From contig JADFYS010000002.1 of assembly GCA_015232955.1 (NCBI GenBank), forward strand, positions 1 to 28,887: a stretch of DNA of 28,887 nucleotides, read 5' to 3'. Below, piece by piece: positions 14,248-23,189 of this stretch; the first letter of the stretch is position 1; every line of letters starts with the position of its first letter. The notes beneath the pieces were generated by a model that was given only the letters and a program-made list of their open reading frames with translations, searched no databases and was not told the origin of the DNA. Source of the stretch: Gammaproteobacteria bacterium. Its GTDB lineage: Bacteria; Pseudomonadota; Gammaproteobacteria; Thiohalomonadales; Thiohalomonadaceae. The position numbers and the translations under genes were made by a program.

Positions 14248-16638
14248 ATGAGATTGAGTGAAGCGTGGTTACGCAGCTGGTGTAACCCCCAAGCGGATCG
14301 GCAGCAGTTGGCGCATCAGTTGACCATGGCTGGGCTGGAAGTAGAGGCGATTGAACCGGTCGCAGCCGAGTTTAGCGGAGTGGTGGTCGGAGAGATTATA
14401 GCGGTTGAACCCCATCCCAATGCCGACAAACTTCGCGTTTGCACGGTGAATGTCGGAGAAAAGGAGCCGCTCTCTATCGTCTGTGGTGCCCCCAACGCTG
14501 CGGTAGGTCTTCGTGCACCCACCGCTCTGGTGGGTGCACGCCTTCCCGGAATTAAGATCAAAAAGAGCAAATTAAGGGGGGTAGACTCCTCTGGAATGCT
14601 CTGCTCTGCCTCGGAGTTGGGGCTGACAGAGAGTGCGAGTGGTCTGATGGAACTTCCGTTAGCGCTCTCTCCGGGAGAGGATTTCAGAACCGCACTGGCA
14701 CTGGATGACTACGCCTTTGAGATTGGTCTGACGCCGAACCGTGGCGACTGTCTGAGTGTCGCAGGAGTGGCACGGGAAGTGGGGGTGATCCAGCGTCTGG
14801 CGGTTGAAGCGGTAACCGCCAACCCGGTTGCTGCAACCATAACGGACAGCTTTGCGGTCACGGTTATCAATTCCGCAGCGTGCCCCCGCTATCTGGGAAG
14901 GGTGATTCGCGGCATTAACCGTGACGCCACCACACCTCTATGGATGCAAGAGCGTCTGCGGCGTAGCAACCTCCGTTCTCTCGGTCCGTTGGTAGATGTC
15001 ACCAACTATGTGATGCTTGAATTGGGACAGCCGATGCACGCTTTTGATCTCGATCGGCTTCAGGGCGGGATTACGGTCCGTAACGCGAAAGAGGGGGAGC
15101 GGTTAGAACTGCTCAATGAGAGTGAGATCAACCTCACTCCAGGTTCACTCCTTATCGCCGATGAGTCGGGACCGTTGGCGCTCGCCGGGATTATGGGGGG
15201 GGAGCGAAGTGGCATCTCTGCCACCACCACCAATCTCTTTCTTGAGTCCGCTTTTTTTGCTCCGGAGGCGATCGCCGGACGGGCGCGGAGTTACGGGCTG
15301 CACACCGACGCCTCACACCGTTACGAACGGGGGGTCTCACCGGAGCTGCCAGCCGTAGCGATGGAGCGAGCAACCGCACTTTTACTCGAAATCTGTGGGG
15401 GTGAGGTGGGACCCGTTATCGCCTGCAGCAGTGAAAACGATCTGCCGACACCGCCGACAATCTCTCTTCGACGACAGCGACTGGAGAAGTTGTTGGGGAT
15501 GACACTGGATGATGGTGAGGTGACCGATATACTGCAGCGGCTTGAGCTTCAGTTGCAGTCGGTAGATACCGGATGGGAGGTGACGCCACCCCCTTTTCGC
15601 TTCGATCTCTCTCTGGAAGAGGATCTGGTGGAGGAGATCGCCAGAATCGTCGGTTACGACACCCTGCCGGTGCGTCCGATACGCTCTGCGCAGGAGATCG
15701 AGGCTCAACCTGAAGCGCACACTGACAAGGGTGAGTTGCGGCGGATCTTGACCGGACAAGGGTATCAGGAGATCATCAGTTACAGTTTTGTTGATCCCAA
15801 GTGGCAACAGAAGATTGCGCCAGAGCGTGAGGGGATCGTCCTGAGTAATCCGATCTCTGCTGATCTCTCGGTAATGCGGACCACCCTCTGGAGTGGGCTT
15901 CTCCAGGCGTTGGCTTATAACCTCAACCGTCAGCAGTCACGGCTGCGCCTATTTGAGACCGGCTTATGTTTTGTGCGCGATAGTGGCGGAGAGATTGTCC
16001 AAGAGGAGAGGATCTCAGGCGTCCTCTATGGCACTTCGCTGCCAGAACAGTGGGCGGTGACGGCGAAAGAGGTCGATTTTTATGATCTTAAAGGGGATGT
16101 TGAGCGACTGCTGCAACATCTGCTCTCTCCGGCAGAGCGGGTAGAGATCGACTTCAGGGTGGCATCACTACCGGCGCTCCATCCGGGGCAGGCGGCAGCG
16201 GTCATCTACCAAGAGAGAGTGATCGGCCATTTGGGGATGATCCATCCGCAACTGGCTACACAACTGGATCTTCCACCACGGGTGTTTCTATTTGAGTTGC
16301 AGCTTGCGCCGCTGCTGATGGGAACGGTTCCTCGCTTTACCGCGATCTCCAGTTTTCCATCTCTTCGTAGAGATATTGCGATCACGGTCAAAAGTGAGAT
16401 CTCCGCGGATAAAGTGGTGAAATGTATTGAAACTACAGCAGAAGGGCTGTTAGTTGAGTTAAAGTTGTTTGATGTTTATGCTGGCGAACACATTGATTCA
16501 GGGAGAAAAAGTATTGCCTTGGGGTTGACCTTACAGGCAGAATCGCGCACTCTAACCGACGATGAGGTCGAGGCATTAATTGCGCGGGTACTGAAACAAC
16601 TTGAACAAGAGTTGGGTGCAAACTTACGAGGGGAGTAG
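14248..16638 (+). CDS. pheT: Phenylalanine-tRNA ligase beta subunit
   Basis: 796 residues, against 795 in E. coli. Domains in order are an N-terminal segment, an EMAP-II-like tRNA-binding OB fold (about 40-150, with VEPHPNADKLRVCTVNVG), the B3/B4 editing domain (about 210-375), B5 (about 400-475), the catalytic-like domain (about 485-680), and the FDX-ACB anticodon-binding domain (about 702-794, with FPSLRRDIAITV). It makes the structural and editing half of PheRS, hydrolysing mischarged Tyr-tRNA. It follows pheS by 61 bases and ends 6 bases before ihfA, whose ribosome site lies in the pheT end. Confidence 0.97.
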   Translation: MRLSEAWLRSWCNPQADRQQLAHQLTMAGLEVEAIEPVAAEFSGVVVGEIIAVEPHPNADKLRVCTVNVGEKEPLSIVCGAPNAAVGLRAPTALVGARLPGIKIKKSKLRGVDSSGMLCSASELGLTESASGLMELPLALSPGEDFRTALALDDYAFEIGLTPNRGDCLSVAGVAREVGVIQRLAVEAVTANPVAATITDSFAVTVINSAACPRYLGRVIRGINRDATTPLWMQERLRRSNLRSLGPLVDVTNYVMLELGQPMHAFDLDRLQGGITVRNAKEGERLELLNESEINLTPGSLLIADESGPLALAGIMGGERSGISATTTNLFLESAFFAPEAIAGRARSYGLHTDASHRYERGVSPELPAVAMERATALLLEICGGEVGPVIACSSENDLPTPPTISLRRQRLEKLLGMTLDDGEVTDILQRLELQLQSVDTGWEVTPPPFRFDLSLEEDLVEEIARIVGYDTLPVRPIRSAQEIEAQPEAHTDKGELRRILTGQGYQEIISYSFVDPKWQQKIAPEREGIVLSNPISADLSVMRTTLWSGLLQALAYNLNRQQSRLRLFETGLCFVRDSGGEIVQEERISGVLYGTSLPEQWAVTAKEVDFYDLKGDVERLLQHLLSPAERVEIDFRVASLPALHPGQAAAVIYQERVIGHLGMIHPQLATQLDLPPRVFLFELQLAPLLMGTVPRFTAISSFPSLRRDIAITVKSEISADKVVKCIETTAEGLLVELKLFDVYAGEHIDSGRKSIALGLTLQAESRTLTDDEVEALIARVLKQLEQELGANLRGE

Positions 16639-16644
16639 AATATA

Positions 16645-16941
16645 GTGGCACTGACCAAAGCGGGTCTGGCTGAAAAGCTGTTTGAAGAGGTAGGGTTAAA
16701 CAAGAGAGAGGCGAAGGAGTTAGTTGTCCTCTTTTTTGACGAGATATGTGATGTGCTGGAGAGTGGCGAGTCGGTTAAGCTCTCTGGCTTTGGGAATTTC
16801 GACCTCCGCGACAAGCGGGGGAGACCGGGACGCAACCCCAAAACCGGAGAAGATATTCCGATCACAGCACGCAGGGTGGTGACATTTAAACCGGGTCAAA
16901 AACTGAGAACACGGGTTGAAGCATATGCTGGAGCCGAATAA
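16645..16941 (+). CDS. ihfA: Integration host factor alpha subunit
   Basis: 98-residue DNA-bending protein of the HU/IHF family, which pairs with IhfB to bend DNA sharply at specific sites. The sequence starts MALTKAGLAEKLFEEVGLNK and carries FGNFDLRDKRGRPGRNPKTG, the beta-arm whose Pro intercalates in the minor groove. These residues identify the alpha chain rather than HU. The GTG start at 16645 is preceded by GGGGAG inside the pheT stop region. The order pheST-ihfA is standard. The 3' end overlaps the start of the merR-like gene by 17 bases. Confidence 0.96.
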   Translation: MALTKAGLAEKLFEEVGLNKREAKELVVLFFDEICDVLESGESVKLSGFGNFDLRDKRGRPGRNPKTGEDIPITARRVVTFKPGQKLRTRVEAYAGAE

Positions 16942-17278
16942 TAACAATGAGTTACCTGCAATACCTGGAAAGAGATACTTCACGATTGGTGAGGTGAGTG
17001 AGCTGTGTGAGGTCAAACCTCATGTTCTGAGGTACTGGGAGCAGGAGTTCCCACAGCTAAGTCCGGTGAAGCGGCGGGGAAATCGCCGATACTATCAGCG
17101 CCAGGATGTCATCATTATCCGCCAGATTCGCTCTCTTCTTTATGAACAGGGCTTTACCATCGGTGGTGCTAGGCAGCAGATGGATGGTGACGATGTGAAA
17201 CACGACTCTCAGCAGAGTCAGCAGATTATTCGCCAGTTGCGTGCCGAGCTGGAAGAGGTTCTCGATATTCTGCGTTAG
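16925..17278 (+). CDS. MerR-family transcriptional regulator downstream of ihfA
   Basis: 117 residues. The winged helix-turn-helix spans about 17-85: YFTIGEVSELCEVKPHVLRY, then a wing with RRGNRRYY. A short helical C-terminus (about 90-117) could dimerise; there is no recognisable effector-binding domain or metal-binding cysteine pattern. A gene of exactly this type follows ihfA in many Gammaproteobacteria, and its target is not established. The ATG at 16925 overlaps ihfA and lacks a strong ribosome site, so translational coupling is likely. A TTG at 16916 would add three residues. Confidence 0.88.
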   Translation: MLEPNNNNELPAIPGKRYFTIGEVSELCEVKPHVLRYWEQEFPQLSPVKRRGNRRYYQRQDVIIIRQIRSLLYEQGFTIGGARQQMDGDDVKHDSQQSQQIIRQLRAELEEVLDILR

Positions 17279-17290
17279 TGGTTTCACCTT

Positions 17291-17320
17291 CTCTTCGCCT
17301 CGCCAAGGGGAGGCGAAGAG
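17291..17320 (+). terminator. Strong hairpin after the merR-like gene
   Basis: Perfect 11-bp stem, CTCTTCGCCTC (17291-17301) with GAGGCGAAGAG (17310-17320), and an 8-base loop. It follows the stop at 17278 closely and probably ends the pheST-ihfA-merR unit or protects its 3' end. There is no T-run after it, so it is not a textbook intrinsic terminator. Confidence 0.55.
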
Positions 17321-17338
17321 ATATAATCAAGATTATAT
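17321..17338 (+). promoter_or_regulatory. AT-rich perfect palindrome upstream of the RND genes
   Basis: ATATAATC-AA-GATTATAT is an 8-bp perfect inverted repeat with a 2-base spacer. It contains a TATAAT hexamer and lies 79 bases before the RND adaptor start. The form is that of an operator for a dimeric regulator, but no regulator gene adjoins it except the merR-like gene just upstream. Confidence 0.4.
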
Positions 17339-17416
17339 ATGTTGCGTAACTATCTAATTTAATTCAGGTACAAGCTGGTGAGATATCACCATCTAAACGG
17401 TGAAGAGGACAGGGTA

Positions 17417-18553
17417 ATGATTGAGACGATGAAGAATACGGGTATAGTGACGGCACTGCTGCTCGGGATCACGCTCGGGGCCCAGGTTCAGGCTGCGGAT
17501 GACAACTACGGTGATATTATCACCGTCGAATCGATGAATCACCAGAGTCGGGCGGTATTGGGTGGGACTGTGGTACCGGCGCGGCAGGTGATGATTGCTG
17601 CCCAGATGCCGGGCAGGGTTGATTTTATTGCCGGCACGGAAGGGGATAGTTTTACCGACAAAACGGCACTGGTCGCCCTGGATGACGAAGAGCTACTGGC
17701 CAAGAGACAGGCGGCGATTGCAGCGATGGCCAATGCCGATTCGGCGTTACGAAATGCTGGCGTTCAGTATAACCGTGAGCTGATTAACCCTCAGATCGAT
17801 AAACCGATGGGGGGGATGGGGATGCCTGGGATGTTTGATCAGATGTTTACCCGTAACTTCTCTGACATGATGGGTTATAACAACCCTGGAACAGATCGTC
17901 GTGCCGATCTCTACTCCCGTCGCGCCGGTATCGAGCAGGCGCGCAGCGCCTACACCACCGCACAATCTCAACTGCGTCAGATCGATACCAAACTGCGTGA
18001 TGCCATCGGTTATGCCCCTTTTGATGGGGTGATCACCAAGAAGATGGTTGAAGTGGGGGATACGGTACAGCCGGGGACACCCCTCATTCAGTTTGCGGAC
18101 ACCAACACCCTCCATATTCAGATTGAGATTCCCGCCAGGCTGATGCCTGGAATTAAAAATGGTCAGATCCTCACTGCGAAGCTCGATGTGGGTAATGTTG
18201 AAGTGGACGCCAAAGTGGTTCAGATCTACCCGATGGCCGATCCGATTCGCCACACCGTAACCGTGAAGCTGGAGTTGCCGATTGACGCCCCTGCGGCACC
18301 GGGGATGTACGCCGAAGTGGGGGTGGTTGATGTCAACTCTCCAGCGCGTGATGTCCCGGTAATTCCTGTTTCAGCACTGGTCTATCGAGGAAGTCTCCCT
18401 TCAGTTTATGTCCTGAACGATCAGGGGAATCGCGAGATGCGAGCAGTGAGAAAGGGGAGTCAAATTGACGATGACCGAATTGTGATTCTCTCTGGGCTTC
18501 ATGCGGGAGAGCGGGTCATTAACAATCCGCGTGCGGGAATCACATCCAGATAA
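17417..18553 (+). CDS. RND efflux periplasmic adaptor (membrane fusion protein)
   Basis: 378 residues. A signal peptide (through AQVQA, about residue 26) leads into an HlyD/AcrA-type adaptor: a barrel-sandwich segment (VVPARQVMIAAQMPGRVDF), an alpha-helical hairpin region, the returning lipoyl-like half (GYAPFDGVITKKMVEVGDTV) and beta-barrel/membrane-proximal domains. It would bridge the inner-membrane RND pump to an outer-membrane channel. In the helical region (about 130-155) there is a Met/Gly-rich insert with KPMGGMGMPGMFDQM. I chose ATG 17417 (GAGG 9 bases upstream). A GTG at 17378 would put 13 polar residues before the signal peptide. The pump gene follows after 95 bases; no TolC-like gene is present. 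Confidence 0.87.
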   Translation: MIETMKNTGIVTALLLGITLGAQVQAADDNYGDIITVESMNHQSRAVLGGTVVPARQVMIAAQMPGRVDFIAGTEGDSFTDKTALVALDDEELLAKRQAAIAAMANADSALRNAGVQYNRELINPQIDKPMGGMGMPGMFDQMFTRNFSDMMGYNNPGTDRRADLYSRRAGIEQARSAYTTAQSQLRQIDTKLRDAIGYAPFDGVITKKMVEVGDTVQPGTPLIQFADTNTLHIQIEIPARLMPGIKNGQILTAKLDVGNVEVDAKVVQIYPMADPIRHTVTVKLELPIDAPAAPGMYAEVGVVDVNSPARDVPVIPVSALVYRGSLPSVYVLNDQGNREMRAVRKGSQIDDDRIVILSGLHAGERVINNPRAGITSR

Positions 18554-18584
18554 ACTGAACGCGTGGTAATCCACTTTTGAAAGG

Positions 18585-18610
18585 ATTCAGCTGACCGTTT
18601 CTGGCTGAAT
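18585..18610 (+). other. Hairpin between the RND adaptor and pump genes
   Basis: ATTCAGC (18585-18591) pairs perfectly with GCTGAAT (18604-18610) across a 12-base loop, in the 95-base gap between the two genes. There is no T-run. It could adjust the ratio of the two proteins by RNA processing, which is inference. Confidence 0.35.
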
Positions 18611-18648
18611 ATAGTAATAATATCAGATAATTGGGGAATATTGCTCCT

Positions 18649-21600
18649 ATGGCAGATCGTGATGACAGGGTTGTAGTCGGGGCGGCCGCAGGCCACGAAG
18701 AAGAGGATCTTGGTCTTGCTGGAAGAATGGCGCGATCCTTTATTCACTCCCCACTCTCGCCGTTACTCTTCTTCGCCTTTCTCGCGATGGGAATATTGGG
18801 GTTGGTCTTTACCCCAAGGCAAGAAGATCCGCAAATATCGGTGCCAATGGTGGACATCATGGTCTCCTATCCTGGTGCCAGCTCGAGTGAAGTGGCAAGT
18901 CTGGCCATGGAGCCGTTAGAGCGGATTATGAGTGAGATCCCCGGGGTTAAACATGTCTACTCTGCCGCGACCCACGGTGAGGGGATGGTGACGGTTCAGT
19001 TTGAGGTTGGTGAAGAACTCGGGCCATCCATCGTTAAAGTCCACGACAAGATCCAGTCCAATATCAACAAGATCCCGCCGGGAGTTCAACCTCCTCTGGT
19101 CAGGCCGAAGGGGCCAGATGATGTTCCTGTGGTGACTCTGACCCTCTGGTCGGATGAGCTGGATGATGGTCTGATGAAGACCGTGGCTCAGGATCTGTTG
19201 CAGAGCTTAAAGCAGATCCCGAATACCGGTCAGGGCTTTATTGTCGGTGGTCGAAGTGAACAGGTACGGGTAGAGGTGATGCCTGAGCGGCTATCGGGGT
19301 ACAACCTCAGCCTCGATCAAGTCGCTAACACCATTGCCACTGCCAATAGTGAGCGAATGGCGGGTACGGTAGAGAGTGGTGGTACCAGCTTTACGGTCCA
19401 TACCGGCTCCTACCTCACCAGTGCCGATGATATCGCGCGTCTGGTGGTGAGTACTCAGGGAGCGACTCCGATCTATGTCCGTGACATCGCCAAAGTGACC
19501 CAGGAACCTGAGGAGACAAAGGAGATTGTCACCTACTCCACAGGGCCCGCATATGGCGATGAGAAATATGCGGATGCAGCCCAGGCGGTGACCATTGCCA
19601 TCTCGAAAAAGGTGGGTACCAATGGCGTCACTGTTGCCAATGAGATTCTGGAGAAGGTGGAGAATCTTAAGGGTCGTTTAATTCCGGACAATATTCAGGT
19701 GGAGGTGACGCGAAACTACGGTCAAACTGCCAATGACAAGGTTAATGCCCTCCTGTTTAAACTCTTTATTGCCACTGGTGCTGTCGTTGTTCTGATCTGG
19801 GTGGCTCTCGGTATCAAACCTGCAATAGTGGTTCTACTTGTCATCCCCGTAGTTCTGCTGATGACCGTTTTTGCGGCATGGATCTTTGGCTTTACTATAG
19901 ATCGCGTGAGTCTCTTTGCGCTTATTTTCTCCATCGGAATTTTGGTGGATGATGCCATTGTCGTGATCGAGAATATCTATCGTCGCTGGCTGGAGAAGGG
20001 CGAGATGGATACAGTCACCGCCATTGATGCGGTACGGGAAGTGGGAAACCCAACGATTCTTGCTACCTTTACCGTGATTGCGGCGCTACTGCCGATGGGG
20101 GCGGTGAGTGGCATGATGGGTCCTTATATGGCACCGATTCCGGCACTCGGTTCGGTGGCGATGCTGGTCTCTCTGATTGCCGCTTTTGTCTTCACCCCTT
20201 GGCTGGCGATGCGCATTCGGCCGACGATGGAAAAACTTCAGGCTGCGGAAGCGAAAGAGCATGTCGCCAATGAACGGCTCGAGAGACTCTTCCGTAAGTT
20301 GCTCACGCCGATCATTAACAACAAGATTATCGGTTACATCACCCTCATCTCCATTATTGCGGCCTTCTTCCTCTCCTGCGTTCTCTTCTACACTACCGCA
20401 GTTACGGTGAAGATGCTTCCGCTCGACAATAAGGGGGAGTACAGCATCACCGTCGATATGCCGGAGGGGACAGCGTTACCTTCTACGGCCAACCTCACCT
20501 CCCGGCTCGCTTCGGTGGTGCGTGAGGATGAGGAGGTGTTTGCCATCCAGACCTATGTCGGTACGGCACAACCTTTCGACTTTAATGGTATGGTTCGCCA
20601 CTACTATCTACGGAGTAAGCCGTGGCAGGGTGAGATTCATGTCCAGTTGGTGGATAAGGGGGAGCGTAGCCGAACCAGTCATGATATTGCGGTGGCGATA
20701 CGAGAGAAGTTGACCCCGATCGCCCGGGAAGTGGGGGCACGGATCACTGTGGTGGAGATGCCTCCCGGACCACCTGTGCTTCAGGCGGTGGTAGCAGAGG
20801 TCTATGGGCCTGATGATAAGACCCGGCGTGAGGTTGCACTTCATCTAACTGAGATGTTTGAGCAGGCCGAAGGTTTGAGTGATGTCGATAACTATATGAG
20901 TGAGCCGTATCTCGAATGGCACTTTGAGGTGGATACCGAGAAGGCGGTTCGTAACGGGATCTCGGTCGATACCATTAACCGCAACCTCGCAATGGCGATG
21001 GGCGGTTATACCTTGGGAGATATCAAACAGGGAACGGTTCTGGAGCCGACCTTTATCGTAATTCAGACGCCATTGGCTATCCGTTCTGATATTGCCCGGT
21101 TGGGAGATCTTCCCATTCCAACGCAAGGTGGACATATTATTCCGTTAGCGGAGCTGGGTAGTTTTGTCCAGAAAGAGAAAGATCCCATCATCTACCATAA
21201 AGATCTGCGTCCGGTAGAGTATGTTGTTGGTGAGGCGACGGGAAGACTCGCGGCACCGATTTACGCCATGAGTGAGGTGGAGGCGCTGCTGAAGGATTAT
21301 GTTGCGCCGGATGGGGTATCCGTCTCCAGCCACTATCTGGGGCCACCTGACGATAACGGTCAATCCGCGTTTGAATGGACCGGAGAGTGGACGGTCACCT
21401 ATGAGACCTTCCGTGATATGGGGGCTGCATTTGGTGTCGCCTTGATACTGATCTACATCCTTGTGGTGTGGGAGTTTGGTAACTTTGTTGTGCCGGCAGT
21501 GATTATGGCCCCAATCCCGTTAACCCTCATCGGCATTATTCCCGGACACTGGCTGCTGGGGGCGGAGTTTACCGCCACCTCGATGATCGGTTTTATCGCC

Positions 21601-22689
21601 CTTGCGGGTATTATCGTCCGTAACTCGATTCTTCTGGTGGACTTCTCTATCCATCAGATTCGCGCCGGAAGTGGGGTGATCGATGCGGTGATCCTCTCTT
21701 GTAAAACGAGGACACGGCCGATTGTGATCACCGCTTTGGCGTTGGTTGGGGGGTCAAGTGTTATCCTCTCTGACTACATCTTTCAGGGGATGGCGATATC
21801 GCTTCTCTTCGGGGTGTTGGTCTCTACTGTCTTGACACTGGTGGTGATTCCCCTCGGTTGTATCAGTGCCCGTGCAGCGCTCTGCGGACCGGCGGATGAT
21901 GAATCGGGTTGTAAAAAGGAGATCACCGAAAATCTCAAGAAATCTTCCGGGTTCTCGATATCGGCTCTTCTGCTGGGTCTTTGGCGCCTACTGGTGATGA
22001 TGATTCAAGGGTTACTCTTTAAGATCTATCAGCTTCTGATAGGCGCTCTATTTGGTCTAATCGCCCTGTTTCAGTCGAAACCAAAACCGGCGCCATCTTC
22101 TGCTGCAACTCCATCCCCCGCCCCAACTTCGACTCCGACGCCATCAACGCCAGCAGTAGATGGTGTTGGAGAGCGCGAGGCGACGCTGGAAAAAAGCGAG
22201 AAATCTCTCGAGCAAGAGGTTACACAAGATACCACTGAAGCAGAGAAACCGCAGCCGGAAACTTCAGAGGCTCCTGCCAAGGAGAGCGCAGTTGCAGAGA
22301 TCCAAAAGGAGACCATAGAAGCGGACGCAGCGCAGACCCCTCCGGCAGTCACAGCCTCTTCTCACCATGAAGATGGTTTAGATGCCTACCGTCGGCAACC
22401 GCTAACGGAGGGTGAAGAGAGCGTTACCCAGACAACAGAAGAGACACCGCGCGAGCCTGTGACGCCCCCATCTCCTGTTGTCGGTCGGGTGGTAAAAAAG
22501 AAGGTGGTGAAGAAGCGAATCGCCATCAAAAAGAGTGTACCCATCAAAAAGAGCGTAGTAAAGAAGGGGGTTTCACCTCTCGCGCAGGGCAAAACGGGTG
22601 ACTCTCAGGATAGAAGCGATGAGGGTATCGGCAGTGGCCGCCGGCGTGGGATTCGACTGAAGAAGAATGTTGATGACTTTGACCTCTAA
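18649..22689 (+). CDS. RND efflux transporter with long C-terminal extension
   Basis: 1346 residues. Residues 1 to about 1070 are a complete RND permease: a first membrane helix at about 33-53, followed by FTPRQEDPQISVPMV; the proton-relay pair D434-D435 in GILVDDAIVVIEN; and the second-half helix IIVRNSILLVDF, with Arg where AcrB has Lys940. The family length is about 1050. The rest is unusual: one or two further hydrophobic stretches (about 1100-1143), then some 200 residues of Pro/Thr/Glu-rich low complexity, and a lysine/valine-rich patch from about 1281 (VVKKKVVKKR). The tail should be cytoplasmic. ATG 18649 is preferred to the upstream TTG 18631. Substrate unknown. Confidence 0.9.
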   Translation: MADRDDRVVVGAAAGHEEEDLGLAGRMARSFIHSPLSPLLFFAFLAMGILGLVFTPRQEDPQISVPMVDIMVSYPGASSSEVASLAMEPLERIMSEIPGVKHVYSAATHGEGMVTVQFEVGEELGPSIVKVHDKIQSNINKIPPGVQPPLVRPKGPDDVPVVTLTLWSDELDDGLMKTVAQDLLQSLKQIPNTGQGFIVGGRSEQVRVEVMPERLSGYNLSLDQVANTIATANSERMAGTVESGGTSFTVHTGSYLTSADDIARLVVSTQGATPIYVRDIAKVTQEPEETKEIVTYSTGPAYGDEKYADAAQAVTIAISKKVGTNGVTVANEILEKVENLKGRLIPDNIQVEVTRNYGQTANDKVNALLFKLFIATGAVVVLIWVALGIKPAIVVLLVIPVVLLMTVFAAWIFGFTIDRVSLFALIFSIGILVDDAIVVIENIYRRWLEKGEMDTVTAIDAVREVGNPTILATFTVIAALLPMGAVSGMMGPYMAPIPALGSVAMLVSLIAAFVFTPWLAMRIRPTMEKLQAAEAKEHVANERLERLFRKLLTPIINNKIIGYITLISIIAAFFLSCVLFYTTAVTVKMLPLDNKGEYSITVDMPEGTALPSTANLTSRLASVVREDEEVFAIQTYVGTAQPFDFNGMVRHYYLRSKPWQGEIHVQLVDKGERSRTSHDIAVAIREKLTPIAREVGARITVVEMPPGPPVLQAVVAEVYGPDDKTRREVALHLTEMFEQAEGLSDVDNYMSEPYLEWHFEVDTEKAVRNGISVDTINRNLAMAMGGYTLGDIKQGTVLEPTFIVIQTPLAIRSDIARLGDLPIPTQGGHIIPLAELGSFVQKEKDPIIYHKDLRPVEYVVGEATGRLAAPIYAMSEVEALLKDYVAPDGVSVSSHYLGPPDDNGQSAFEWTGEWTVTYETFRDMGAAFGVALILIYILVVWEFGNFVVPAVIMAPIPLTLIGIIPGHWLLGAEFTATSMIGFIALAGIIVRNSILLVDFSIHQIRAGSGVIDAVILSCKTRTRPIVITALALVGGSSVILSDYIFQGMAISLLFGVLVSTVLTLVVIPLGCISARAALCGPADDESGCKKEITENLKKSSGFSISALLLGLWRLLVMMIQGLLFKIYQLLIGALFGLIALFQSKPKPAPSSAATPSPAPTSTPTPSTPAVDGVGEREATLEKSEKSLEQEVTQDTTEAEKPQPETSEAPAKESAVAEIQKETIEADAAQTPPAVTASSHHEDGLDAYRRQPLTEGEESVTQTTEETPREPVTPPSPVVGRVVKKKVVKKRIAIKKSVPIKKSVVKKGVSPLAQGKTGDSQDRSDEGIGSGRRRGIRLKKNVDDFDL

Positions 22690-22711
22690 GTGATCCTCCC
22701 GTGTTGACTTG

Positions 22712-23152
22712 ATGAGATCTCTCTTCACCACTCTCCAGCTCGTGATTATGGTTGAGATAGCTACCTTCGCCCTGCGACTAGAGGCAGGTGAACGGCCTTG
22801 GGGTAACTATAACCCCCCGCCCTCAGTTGCGAAATCGGGGGTGGCTGCGGATCGTCGCAGCGGTTTTCTCGGAAGGTATAATCCGTGGATGGGAGAGAGA
22901 GCAGTCACAGAAGAGGAGAATCAGAGAGAACCGTTGGCAACCGACGATGGTGAAAGGGGGAGAACCTTTACCGAACATGGGCGACAAACGGTGTTTCCCA
23001 GTGACTTGAAGCGTGGTGATCGTCCTCGGGAAAGGGGCATCACCTCCTCCCCGGAGAGCCGTTATAGCATAAAGAACATGGATAGGAGGGAGCCTTCCTA
23101 CCCTTATCCGACACCAGGATCCTACTATCCTGGTGTGGGACAGGGATGGTAG
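22712..23152 (+). CDS. Small exported Tyr/Pro/Gly-rich protein of unknown function
   Basis: I do not recognise this family. 146 residues from ATG 22712, with a signal-peptide-like N-terminus (MRSLFTTLQLVIMVEIATFA, probable cleavage near LEA). The mature part is hydrophilic and probably disordered. It has two similar G-x-YNP motifs (GNYNPPPS and GRYNPWMG) about 25 residues apart, a charged middle, and a C-terminus with YPYPTPGSYYPGVGQGW. No cysteines are present. No good ribosome site is visible, and the gene begins 22 bases after the RND pump, so it may depend on translation of that gene. It ends 37 bases before the ParA-like gene. An alternative start is ATG 22748. Confidence 0.6.
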   Translation: MRSLFTTLQLVIMVEIATFALRLEAGERPWGNYNPPPSVAKSGVAADRRSGFLGRYNPWMGERAVTEEENQREPLATDDGERGRTFTEHGRQTVFPSDLKRGDRPRERGITSSPESRYSIKNMDRREPSYPYPTPGSYYPGVGQGW

Positions 23153-23189
23153 CGGAGGTGGGGGTGAATTTCAGTCAGTGGGAAGTGCA

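Noticed and set aside
22480..22600. Lysine-rich repeats at the RND pump end as a separate small gene for a histone-like protein
   Set aside because: The frame is continuous with the pump and no internal start with a ribosome site precedes the lysine-rich part.
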